NCBI GenBank assembly: GCA_016617855.1
Contig: JAECUM010003625.1
Location: 1 to 64,000 of the forward strand
Source of the DNA: Megalonaias nervosa
Taxonomy: Eukaryota; Mollusca; Bivalvia; Unionida; Unionidae
Direction: 5' to 3'
DNA length: 64,000 nucleotides
In this document: piece after piece, positions 1 through 11,900 of the stretch
Layout: every line of letters starts with the position of its first letter
Position numbering within the stretch: the stretch's first letter is position 1
Made by a program: the position numbers and the translations under genes
The notes under the pieces: generated by a model
The model's input: the letters and a program-made list of their open reading frames with translations, nothing else
The model's database searches: none
What the model was told of the DNA's origin: nothing

Positions 1-22
1 GAGAGAGAGAGAGAGAGAGAGA
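1..22. repeat. (GA)n microsatellite
   Basis: Perfect GA dinucleotide run that continues past the window start. Confidence 0.98.
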
Positions 23-75
23 TTCGTTACCCTAGGTACAATGCTTTTTATAAATAATTATTATTTATTATAGGT

Positions 76-1297
76 ATGATGGGAAGTTTTGAACGATATT
101 TGAGAAGAACCAGATACAACTGCAGCTTGGTTTATGGCCCTGAATTTTATCAAGCAAGAGAGGCCCTAGAAAGTAAACAGAAAGATCTGAAGAAGAAAGG
201 AAACGGAAACAAACCCAAAACTGCTGATGCTGTAACTGATGATGACATCAAAAAACTGTATGAATACTCGCTTTTGGGCCCCAGCACACTGTCAAGTTTA
301 CTGAACACTTTATGGTTTAATAGTACTTTGCACTCTGGGGTACATGGAGGGGGAGAAGAACACAGAAACATAAAGTGGAGCGACATATCATTAATGCAAG
401 ATTGCAAACTTAAACTAGAATATTTAGAGTCTAACGAGAGACAGACAAAGACGAGGGCAGGGGAGGACATAAAAAAACACTAAAAAGTGAAAAACCAAGG
501 ATGTACACTAACCTTCTATTTCCAGATAGATGTCCTGTAACTATCTACAAATTTTTTATGAACAAATGTCCAAGTAATTTTTGTAACCATGACCATCCAT
601 TTTACCTTGCCCCTGTAACTCATGTGCATGCACCTGGGCCAAATGAGCAATGGTTTTTACGGGCACCAGTTGGTGCTCGATAGCTTAACTCGCTAATGAA
701 GAAAATGGCTATGAAAGTAAACTTGCCTGATTTGGCTTCTAAACGCATTACAAACTTGAGCATGAGAAAATATCTATGTCAGAACTAATAGAAAACAATG
801 TTCCAGACACTCAGGCTATGCATATCACTGGCCACAAACATCCCAACTCTCTCAATAACTACAGAAAACTTAGTAACAGCCAGAAATGTGTTATGTCAAA
901 CATGCTTTCTTCTAATTTTGTTAAACATCCCCACTGTGCCCCAGTTGAATCAAACATGTGCATGCAATCTTTGATGACAAATAATGAACTTACCAGCCAG
1001 TGGGAACCATTTATCCATCCACACGTTATTCCACAAGCAAATTTTCCTGTGGCAGATCCTTCCACTACTAATAGCAACACTTGCCATATTTCGAAGACAG
1101 AAAATATAAATTTTCCAAGAAACTGTGAACTTGAAACTTCATCACATGGTTATCAGCTAGGGTCTGTATTTGGAGGGTCTTTCATACAGGGTGCTAATTT
1201 TACAATCAATATTAATCACAACACAAGTATGTCACAAACAGTTTCACCTCCTCCAAAGAAAAGGAGAGTTATATACGATAGTGACATGAATCTCTAA
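76..1297 (+). pseudogene. Crypton-type (DUF3504) tyrosine recombinase remnant
   Basis: Three consecutive reading-frame pieces (76-483, 501-770 with an in-frame stop at 681-683, 776-1297) read as one DUF3504/KIAA1958-like recombinase domain of Crypton origin. Visible are LWFNSTLHSGV.GG.EEHRN (box I region), an L.YLE.NER.TKTR.GED block, CPV.IYKFF...PFYLA, and ITGHKHPNSLNNYRKLS (GH plus the nucleophile Tyr). The usual catalytic Arg of the LR motif is His here, and the HxxR motif reads NLSMRK, so its His is gone. Frameshifts lie in the A-run at 471-477 and near 770. The tail PPKKRRVIYDSD is basic and then acidic. The ORF is dead as a recombinase. It probably sits in a UBR4 intron on the opposite strand. 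Confidence 0.75.
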
Positions 1298-1669
1298 TTA
1301 TCTGTGAATAACCCAAGCATGGACACTCATGCTACATGTAACTTTAATAGCCTATACACTACAATATAATTTTCTAAATTGGAACTGATGAAAATGAAAC
1401 ATTATCTTGTAATAAATGGTAACTATTTATTGTTAATTTCATATAACATCCATGTATTAAATGTGATAATACCTCAAAACTATGCAATGGTTCATGTTGT
1501 TATTTTTTGGTTCACACATAAAAACTGTGTACTTCAGATGACACGGTCATGTCACAGTCCTCATTAACATATTTGTATTAATGCACCGCATGTAAACATT
1601 TGCATGTGAACTATATCGCACAAGTGAGGAGTTCTTTTTTATTTTAAAAGAAAATACTGGGTGAGAAAA

Positions 1670-1823
1670 AGAATCTATGTTGGGAATTGGACCGAGACAA
1701 GGAAATCCCAGTCGCGGGGTTACGTTATATGTCTCCCCACTCGGCAAACCTCATGGGGAGACAAATAATGTAACCCCTTGACTGGGATTTCCTTGTCTCG
1801 GTCCAAACCCCAACATAGATTCT
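1670..1823. mobile_element. palindromic MITE-like hairpin element
   Basis: A left arm at 1670-1739 and a right arm at 1754-1823 are near-perfect reverse complements (about 70 bp each, a few mismatches) with a 14-bp loop. The arms begin with agaatctatgttgggg-like sequence. No ORF. It is probably a foldback MITE. A target duplication could not be fixed because the A/T-rich flanks are ambiguous. Confidence 0.8.
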
Positions 1824-4160
1824 ATATATCTCTCTCATTTACCTTAGTTGTTCAGCAGAGAAAGTCAACCTTACATTCTCAGACCAGTGTGAGAACACAT
1901 CAAAAGTGTGATCTGCATTGTACCCCACAGAATTTGCACAGGTATCAAATAGACTTCTACCAGCTTGAACTGTTTACACCCCACACACTTAAACCAACCC
2001 TTTGTGTCGAGTGCAAAGTGTAAAGTGCAAAACTGGTTCATGCAGCTGAAATTGGTCAACCATGGCACTGAACCTGCTATGAAGTAGACACAAATTTAAA
2101 AAAAAAAATACAGATGGAAATTAAATGCCTGACCTCACTATATGTAATAACAGAAAAAATTACTTGACAGAATTCATAACCAAGGTTGAGCACTGAGTTG
2201 AACTGAAATTACTAATGATAGACCCTAGGGCAGTCTGTTCACATGGTGCTGACAGTATTATGTGACGCATTTGGACAAATACAGTGCAAAATAATTTTTT
2301 TTACAATAAAAACAGAGAAACAGAAAATCAAATTAAATATACTTCCCTGGTGTAAGAAAACTCACAAAATTACTCAGCTGATGAAAGAGCAGAAGTGAAC
2401 TCTGTATTTGTCAAGAACCAAAAATACCATGTTTCCCAACACAAGCTGAAATAATAAACTAGACATCTGTGGGATCTGGTGCCAACCACTCTATCCTATG
2501 AAAGACCACTCTTGTTTGACTTCCACCTTCACAAGCAGACAACTTTTCAGCACTTATGTTGCTTTTATAAGCTTAGGAGTGCTTGAATTGGGAGGCAGTG
2601 ATGTACTCCTGATGTATTATGATTGGGTAATGTATTTAAAAAGAAATGTTAATAACATTAATAAATGATCTCTATAATAACACAGAAGTTGATAAAATAA
2701 GCATAATGCTATGTTTACACTGTTTTACGCTGTTCTTTGAACTGACGATGACACGAGTCAATACTGTACTGAGAATACAAAATCATATAATGGCAATAAA
2801 GAAGGTAGGTGTGGTTGAAGAAGCTGATACAAGAAAAGGCAAAGTTCACTTTTTATGTGCAATGTTTCAGCCAGGTCAGAGAAAAATGATCTACTTTCAT
2901 CTGAAAATTCGGGTGGGTGTGTGAGTATAATGAGCAAACCTCAAAATAAAGTTGTATATGATTCAGACTTCTTACTTTCTATTTGCATGATAAACAAAAT
3001 AAATTATTTTCTATACATTAAGAATTCATCTCTTTAATGCTAATCCTAGTCCAATGTAAGGGAGTTAAAGTTTTGATTTTTTGCCTGTTCAGCATTAGTC
3101 ATCAGTCTTTGCAATGTCTCAGCTTTCTGGAGATTTCTATGAGAATGTGTTTTGTCAGCCAGACCCTTGGCAACACTCAGCTGACTGTCAAGGAGTCAAT
3201 ACAGCAAACCTTGCTAAAATTATCAATACATGGGAAGCAAAAACCATAGTACTTCTTTATCACATTCCAACAAGCAATCCCTGAGGTATATTTGGTCCAG
3301 GACAATTTTCATAAGTGATCATTCTCTTCTAATGCTGTAACACATACAAGGGATATTTTTGTGTATATAGCCCTATCCAGTACTTTCTTATCTTCTGCAA
3401 AGAAATTTCACAAGGAGCTTAAAGTCATAATTTCTAAAACCGATTCTTTTTATTCCTCTGGAAGAAGTGGTAATGAATGTATTCCTAGACTTCAGATAGA
3501 GAAGGTCACTCCAGTGGAATCCTTTGTTCATGTCTGCCATTTTTCAATAAGTTTTGTTCTGGTGCTGTTCTTTTTAGTTGGAAGAAGTCTTGATGTCATT
3601 GTTTGGCAGCTTTGTGTCCTTGTACACAAGTCTCTACATTTTATTAGCAGTTTCTCCTGCAGGTCTGTTTAAAATAGCGCGATTTACTACTTTTAGTTTT
3701 GTATGTAGCCTGAAGTACAATTTCCAAAGCTGCAGGTAAACAACTTTATCCAAATTTTTGCTTGAAACAAAAGATTCATTTGAGTAATGCTGTTATGACA
3801 TCAATCAGCATGTGCATGGTGGAAACAAACTGATTAATGTTTTCATAATTTTCTTTTCCTCATATTTTTCTTTTAGCTGCTGGAAGTGGTTTCCATAGCA
3901 ACAAAATCTGCTGCCTAATAAAGCATACCAACAACTCTCTTGGACTTCCTTTATTTTAAACTCTTCATGTTCTAAAATGTTTTGAATTGCCCTTAACTGA
4001 ACTTACTATCCATGGATCTTTTCAAATAGAACATATCAGTTAATGTCTTTCCTATGAAGGATCATCATCACTGGTCTAGATGTGCACAATGCCAAATGAT
4101 GGACAAAACAGTTAAAATTTATTGCAAAAGTACTGAATACTTAGATTTTAGCTATATGTC
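1824..4160. other. non-coding, no recognised feature
   Basis: AT-rich sequence with only short unsupported open frames. A short stretch near 2930-2965 reads KPQNKVVYDSDF on the plus strand, which echoes the KKRRVIYDSD tail of the Crypton remnant and may be a scrap of a second copy. I found no UBR4 exon here. Confidence 0.5.
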
Positions 4161-4625
4161 CAGATCAGTGTGTGCTAAGAAGACTGGCATCACCAAACCA
4201 GCTCTACCATAACCAAATATGCTGGGAGATCAGTGTGTACTAAGTACACTAAAAAGCAGATCAGTGAATATTAAGTAGACTAAAGAGTACTTACCCAGCA
4301 TTACCATCACAAAGTGTGTTGGCAGATTAGTGTGCATTAAGTAGATTGAAGAGTACAGACCAGCTCTACCATCACAAAGTGTGTTGGCAGATCTGTGTAT
4401 TTTAAGTTGACTGAACAGCACAGACCCATACTGTGCTGGCAGGTTGGTGTGTATTAACTAGATTTAAGAGTAAAGACCCAACTCTACCATCACAAAGTGT
4501 GCTGGCAGATCAGTGTGTATTAAGTGGACTACAGAGTACAGACCAAGCTATACCATCACAAAGTGTGCTGGCAGGTTTGTGCATATTAAGCAGATTTAAG
4601 AGTACAGGCCCAGCTCTGCCATCTT
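4161..4625. repeat. ~66-bp tandem repeat, about 7 diverged copies
   Basis: Units share cagatcagtgtgtattaagt, then agagtacagaccca and gctctaccatcacaaagtgt. Copies differ by substitutions and small deletions, so the array is old. Confidence 0.85.
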
Positions 4626-4689
4626 CCAGACTTTATATCATGTTGATTTTACCTAATTTACACTAACCTGATAACAAATATGCACAGTC

Positions 4690-5660
4690 TTTTACTCAAA
4701 ATTGAAAAGTCATCCAAGATCATGATGATATAAACCCATTTACCATTTGACAAACTCAGTCAAATAAGTGCAATATGTACTGATTTCACTTATTAAAAAC
4801 CGTTCATGAAAATGATAATATAGGTTTAAGGTTGAGCAATATCCAAGTGGAATTTGGTCTCAAGAGTGGTAACAATCTCAGCCAATTAGATACAAGATTT
4901 ACATCACTAATATGCACAGATCTTGCTCATAATAACACTCATCCAACATGTTTTTAATATAAGACTATCTGACAAGTCTGATCAAAATTGGGTCAGAACT
5001 ATAGTAGTTAGATTTTTAAAAAATTAGCCAATCACATGCAAAGTCACATCAAAAGCGGATCAGGAATAATCTCAAGGGAGGTAACAAACCCAGTCAATCA
5101 CTTGCAAAGTTACCTCATTTATATGTGTGAACTCCATGCATCATAAAACTGATGTGAGGTCTTATAAAGCTTATCTTTATTATATAAACCTATAGTTAAG
5201 TTTGATCAAAATCAGATCATAAATGTGGCTTCCTGAATGGTAACATACTCAGCTAATAGGATGCAAGACTAGTGGAGATAGCTCTATCCTGAGCCCATCC
5301 AAATTCTTGATGATATAAGCTTGTATTTTAAGTTTTGATCAAAATTAAATCATGTATGCATCCTCCACAGAAGCAATAAGCTCAGCCAACTAGGAGCAAA
5401 TCACCTTATTTGAGATCTTAATAACATAAGCTAATATTCCAAGCTTGATCAAAACTGGATCAGGCATAGGGCTTCCAGCACAGTAACAAGATCAGCTAAT
5501 CAGATACAAGATCATTTCATTATGATGCATGGATCTAACTCATTATTGAACTCACTTGCAATTTTAATGATAAAAGCCCATATTCCAAATCCAATTGAAA
5601 TTTGATCATAAATCGAAAAGCTAGAGTGGTAGCAAGTAATTAATTCTGGGCAGATGATGC
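4690..5660. repeat. degenerate ~130-170-bp tandem repeat
   Basis: Six or so strongly diverged units carry the same word order: gatgatataagc, tttgatcaaaattggatca, agtggtaacaa, ctcagccaa, atgcaagat, tgcatggatct. Edges are approximate. Confidence 0.6.
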
Positions 5661-5768
5661 ATAACTGATGTAGATGCATAGCATAAATTCATCTGACCTT
5701 ATGGCCTGGTAAGCTAAAAATTAATTCTGTATCTATGAAGATGTTTTATAATTAAAAAATTTACTTAC

Positions 5769-5916
5769 TTTACACAAGCCTTCCTCTTTTGCCCCACAGT
5801 CACAGAAGAAAGATCCAAACTTGGCATAAGTCAGGTCATGATCTTTGTGACAAACCTTGGCACAAACGGTGCATACTCCCACCCCATCCACCATCTTACA
5901 TGTGTGACAGTGATAC
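5769..5916 (-). CDS. UBR4: UBR4 exon 23 (UBR-box zinc finger)
   Basis: 148 bp, acceptor ccttccatag and donor gtaagta. One base completes Trp, then [37 protein letters not shown] and [12 protein letters not shown]. The Cys and His zinc ligands (CxxC, CxxC, CHKDH, CDC) all look intact, so the N-degron pocket should be functional. It ends in phase 0. A 960-bp minisatellite starts 54 bp upstream of its acceptor. Confidence 0.97.
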
Positions 5917-8900
5917 CTATGGAAGGGAGAAATAGTTCAACTTTATATAAGATGTCTTTACATTTTTTGTCACAAATCTATGCTCTCTGTCTCTCTGGGG
6001 ATCACATGATCACAAATCTATGCTCTCTGTCTCTCTGGGGATCACATGACCACAAATCTATGCTCTCTGTCTATATGGGGATCACATGACCACAAATCTA
6101 TGCTCTCTGTCTATATGCAGATCACATGACCACATATCTATGCTCTCTGTCTCTCTAGGGATCACATGACCACAAATCTATGCTCTCTGTCTCTCTGGGG
6201 ATCACATGACCACAAATCTATGCTCTCTGTCTCTCTGGGGATCACATGACCACAAATCTATGCTCTCTGTCTATATGGGGATCACATGACCACAAATCTA
6301 TGCTCTCTGTCTATATGCAGATCACATGACCACATATCTATGCTCTCTGTCTCTCTAGGGATCACATGACCACAAATCTATGCTCTCTGTCTCTCTGGGG
6401 ATCACATGACCACAAATCTATGCTCTCTGTCTCTCTGGGGATCACATGATCACAAATCTATGCTCTCTGTCTCTCTGGGGATCACATGACCACAAATCTA
6501 TGCTCTCTGTCTATATGGGGATCACATGACCACAAATCTATGCTCTCTGTCTATATGGGGATCACATGACCACATATCTATGCTCTCTGTCTCTCTGGGG
6601 ATCACATGACCACAAATCTATGCTCTCCGTCTCTTTGGGGATCACATGACCACAAATCTTGCTCTCTGTCTCTCTGGGGATCACATGACCACAAATCTAT
6701 GCTCTCTGTCTATATGGGGATCACATGACCACATATCTATGCTCTCTGTCTCTCTGGGGATCACATGACCACAAATCTATGCTCTCCGTCTCTCTGGGGA
6801 TCACATGACCACAAATCTATGCTCTCCGTCTCTCTGGGGATCACATGACCACAAATCTATGCTCTCGGTCTCTCTGGGGATCACATGACCACAAATCTAT
6901 GCTCTCTGTCTCTCTGGGGATCACATGACACCAGTTCATGGCAGATGAACAACCACCCACAACTTCCCTTCCCAGATGATACTGGTAATGTTTTACAGCA
7001 ATGTCAACTGGAACAAATTTGGTCAAATTCCTTGCTTGTGGAGGAGCTGCAATGGCCAAACTAACGATCAGTTAGTTGTGGGTTCAAATCCTGCCCTGGC
7101 CAGTATGGCTTGGCTGCTATGGATTATCTCCAGGCATGATAGTTTAGCTCTCCTTGCCTTGGCATTCAACAGTCTCTCATGTGTTGATGTGTCATAAAAC
7201 ACCACAGTTAACCAACCAGCCAACATTCCCTGCATGCAATATGATAGGAAAATACTTTGATATAGTCTAGTTTTGTTTATCTCAACTTTCATTGCATGTG
7301 ACTCTAATACATGCACAAGATCATGGATGAGAGCAATTTATTTAAGTATTAAGTACTAATGTAACAGACAAAGGAGTTTATTCAGAACTGTTACCAACAC
7401 TGTCCCTCATCATCACAGATAAACAAAATAAAAGTTATTTTCATGGTTTTTGCATAAAGATTACTGACAATTCAACATCAAGACTGTACTGCTTGTGACA
7501 TATGGGGTTGGGGGCAAGGAATGAAAAATTGTTCACCTAAAGTGGGTCAAAGCTCCTCAGTTTGTTCTGCTATTTAAAACCTATTGTATGGCTTAACATT
7601 TGAATCTGATCCGACTAAAGCCAGTATTTTACGTGTGGGTTGAATGGTCTATTGGTTTCCATTCACAATTTGGGATCAAGGATTAAAGGTGAATGATTTT
7701 TCAGCTAAAGGGATGGTTGATCTTGTTTAAAAGCACATCAACACTGTTTAGTGTTGAGGCTATGGGAGTGAGTGACTTGTCCTGAGACACACCATGGCAG
7801 CTGACTTGGGCAAAATTGAAATTATGGCCCGCTGATTTGGAGTCTGACATAATAACCACTACAGCTGCCCCCTCCCCCCAAAAATGAAATTTTACCCTGT
7901 CTGTTCCTGCAAGCACAGCTGTGAATGTTATTTTAAAATCGTTAGGATAACAAATCAATGTTTTTCCCCCTAAACAACTAATTCAGGACAATTACAACAT
8001 CACTAGACAGTGTCCCCACCCCTGGCTTAAAAATTATTTCTGGTAAGCAATATACTGTAAATCACCTGACATAGCTTGATTTCAAAAATCACCTTCTTTA
8101 AGGCCTTGCATGAAGTGATGTAAACAACCTTCAGAATTTGCAAATTACTCTTAGAAAAAGGAGATATAAATAGTGTAGTGCAACAATGGTGCATAATCAA
8201 CCAAATCAACAATAGGTCATTAATTAGATTAAAATCTTCAGATACATCTACAAACTGGGTTTGATAAAAGTTCATTCATACTTGTGCATGTTACCACAGT
8301 CACAAGCTGTCACAGATATTCCTCCCTCTCACTCCAGACTTTTGACTTTGGAATCAATGTCAGAGTGCTGACTATGAACTTTTTTACTGATAAACAATGA
8401 AATACAAAATATAGCAAAAATACTTCTGCATATGTACCAGTCAGTGCTCACAAGCTTTGTGAAGTACAAAAATGCATGCAGTAACCTTGTCCTGACTCTA
8501 AAGTAAAGCAGGTCTGGTTTTCAAACTTGTTCACAACAGCACAGACATCTTGGTTGTCAAGTATGGTCAGAGATGCCAAATCTTGAGCACATTTGTCAGA
8601 AATCCTAGTTTCAATTTGGAGGTGTATAAGCAGCCCATCCAATATAAACAACATATTCATTAAAGGTAACAAACCTATACAGTTATATTGCATTTTCCTA
8701 TAAGCCTTTAATATCTGTACAAAGTCTGAAACATTTCAGGTCCATAACCATTACTCTACAAGACAAATCTCAATCTTTCTTTTCTCCTCATATGCCACCA
8801 TTTTTCATTTTTCACCCAATTATAATCTGACTGGTTTTAATTGTTTTGTACATACCTGTGTTTACCTACAGAAATTTTGTTTTTCTGTACCAATCTATCA

Positions 8901-11900
8901 TACTGGTGCTGAATAACTTTTGTCCCCACTTGTGTCCACAAAGAAAACTCCTGTTTCAAATTTGTGATTTTCTGGAACTTTTTCAATATCATTGGAATGC
9001 AGAATTTTACTAAAAATACATAATAATTCCACAAAGCTGGAAATGATAACATCTCTGCAATGAAACAATGGAAGAGGTGTTTTAATGCCACCATTCTTTC
9101 AAGAGGAGTTTGTGATTAAGAAGATTTTTGTAGATGGCCACTATGGTTACTATTTTGGCAGTCAGAGAAGCAACATTTTCATTCAGGACATGCCACATAC
9201 TGTTACAATGTTTAAGTGAAATGACTATTGAGACATCCATCCATTCAGGATACATAGCTATGTTTAAAGATGGACACCAAGGCAGCCATTTTTGGAGGTT
9301 AAATCAGCATTATTTTAATACAGGACTAACTACAGTCAAACCTATCGGCATGCCACCCATGGGGAAAAAGTCAAATTTTCACTTTATAGAATTATATTAT
9401 TATTACTATTATTATTATTTTCCACAAATAGTATAATTTCCAATTCAAAGAATTCATAAAACAAATTTATAATTCATGCATTCTGCTTTTCAAAAGAGCT
9501 GTAAGCAAAATATTCTTCAAACTTTCACTAATTTTCATGTAGTACATTTTTTCTTATATATTTGGTAAGGTAGCTAGCTTAGCTGCTTCTGTGTTACAGC
9601 TTGAGTCTGCTGTCTCAGATGTAACAAGATACAGAAAGGGTCAATCCAAAATATCATGAGGAAAAGTGGGAATTGTCAAAGAGACAGGATGAGTGTTAAA
9701 TGAACATGACCATTAAGGCAGGATTGATTGTAAAAAGTGTTTTAGTGAATACCACACATGATATGAGCAACTGTTCAAGAGTAGTCATAAATCTATTTTT
9801 ATTGTAACTACTATGGAAACCATATTGCGATGACATATCTGCACCATTAACTTTCTTGTCATCCACATGTTATAAGAAGTCTTTATATGAAAAATCAGCA
9901 TCCATCTTCATCTAAAGGTCATATAAGTTTTTATGAGAAAACCCAATGTCAATATGACCATCTGTTCAGAGAATAAGCAATGACAAGATTTTCAAGATGG
10001 CTGCCATGATGACCATGTCAGATAACAGATCAGAACAATTTTCATTTCTGACCATGTATATATCATAATAAGTCTTTCAATGTGATGATGTATGCCATGT
10101 TTTACTCCTAAATTTCAAACAGCTTTAAAGTTATGGAGGAAATGAAAAAGTGTGATGAAAATGAAAACGTTAAGCTGTGCCTTTCACCTTGAAAGTTGTA
10201 ACCTAAATGGCATCCTCTAGTGATAAGTATACTATATTTCATCCCTTAATCTCAAATGGTTTTAAAGTTATGGAGTAGGAGAGAAAATCTAAAATATTAA
10301 GTTGCTGCTGTAGTACCAAGGGTTTCCAATAGCTTCTTGGATCTCACTTTGTTTTCCTACAGTCCTTTCATTTTTGATCCCAAAATGGCTAGCAGTGAAA
10401 TTAAATCAACTTACCAGTGTTGATTCATAAACTCCTTCTGTGTTATAGTAAATGTACACAGCTTGTTGTTCAAAGATTCTTCATCCTAAAGAAAAGAAAA
10501 ATACTAAATCTCAGACTTACATTTTGACGAAGTTTAATTAATTTTAAGTCCCATGATGGGATTACACTATTGGCAGACATCCATGAGTGCAACTGCAAAG
10601 GATACACAAATTATAGTTGTCACCAATGGGAATCAAACCCTTTACAACTGCTGTGTAGTATGGTACACATACCATTATGCTAACAGTTTGGACAAGCTAA
10701 GTTTAAAAAGATGTAGCTTCATTACTGTCGACTACTACAGTAAGGTTTTAATTTAAATGTTCCTGATAATAAATCTTAAATTCCTAAATTGGGGCTAAAA
10801 ACATTTAATCTATAACTGATGTAACTGGAAATGAGTACAACCACAATCTTCAACATTTTACTTTTGAGGTATTCCATCCCTATGTAAATTATAAGCAGTC
10901 CACATCTGATGCAAGTGGGAGATGAAGGAGCTGAGAATGGAGAAAGAAGTAAAATCTCTGCGACTATTTCATGCCTTGTGAGACATGTCACACTAAGGAA
11001 AACACAAAAAGTCACTGCTTACCGAATCCTCTACACCAGAATCATCATCTTCATGGGTCAGCTCCTCAGTCCAGTCACTGTCTCCATCCTGAAAATCAAC
11101 CATGCTAATAATTGATGGGAATCGGTCAGAATTTCATAATCGATAATCAATTCCACTTAACCAACTGATAATCGATTATATTCGGTTACTAAGAGCAAAT
11201 TTTAATTTTTGTTTGTTATACAGTTATATCTTTGCTCAAGAGTTCAAAAGTTTAATAAATCTACATGAGTAATCTCTTTTAAATGACATGTATACTTTAA
11301 CTTGATAAATATATTACATTTTTTTTTACTGTGTTATTTTTGTGCTACAACTTTACTAAATGAAAGGAACTTTTTATGGCATATCACTCTTATGTAACTG
11401 AAATACTCTTGCAATTGCCCAAAATCCTTTTATTCATGTGTCTATAATTTAAAGCATAGAGGGACATGGTTTTCTTGCTGGGCATTATTTACAAATACTA
11501 CAAAGGATTTTACATTTAAAATGAAACAAATCATCAAAATTTGTTTAAATTTATAAACTCAACAATTTAACAGCTTGATCATGTAATCATGACTATATGT
11601 TCCTAATTATGAAAGTTTGAACCTACAGAATATGTTACGGTTTTATATTTGTAAGTTGTGAAGGGAATAAATAATTCAGATCAACTTTAGTGGATTTGAT
11701 GCCCTATTTAACTTACCATATACACAGGAGTTTTACTAACCTTTGTGTTTTGCATGCAACTAAAAACAGGTAATCTCCCTTTACACACAATCAATTATAG
11801 TGTTTCACAATCGATTATCTTATTGGTTTGCTTAACCAACTGATGATCGATTACAATCAATAATCGGAACAACACTAATGCTAAATATCATAATCAAACA

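Noticed and set aside
3361..3672. 103-residue plus-strand open frame
   Set aside because: No domain or splice support on either strand. Considered and dropped as a UBR4 3' exon.
6841..7059. Minus-strand open frame crossing the end of the 40-bp array
   Set aside because: Repeat by-product. The non-repeat part belongs to a SINE region.
8448..8693. Cys-containing minus-strand open frame between exons 22 and 23
   Set aside because: Exons 22 and 23 join exactly within the UBR box (NQH-W-YHC), so no exon can lie between them. No family match.
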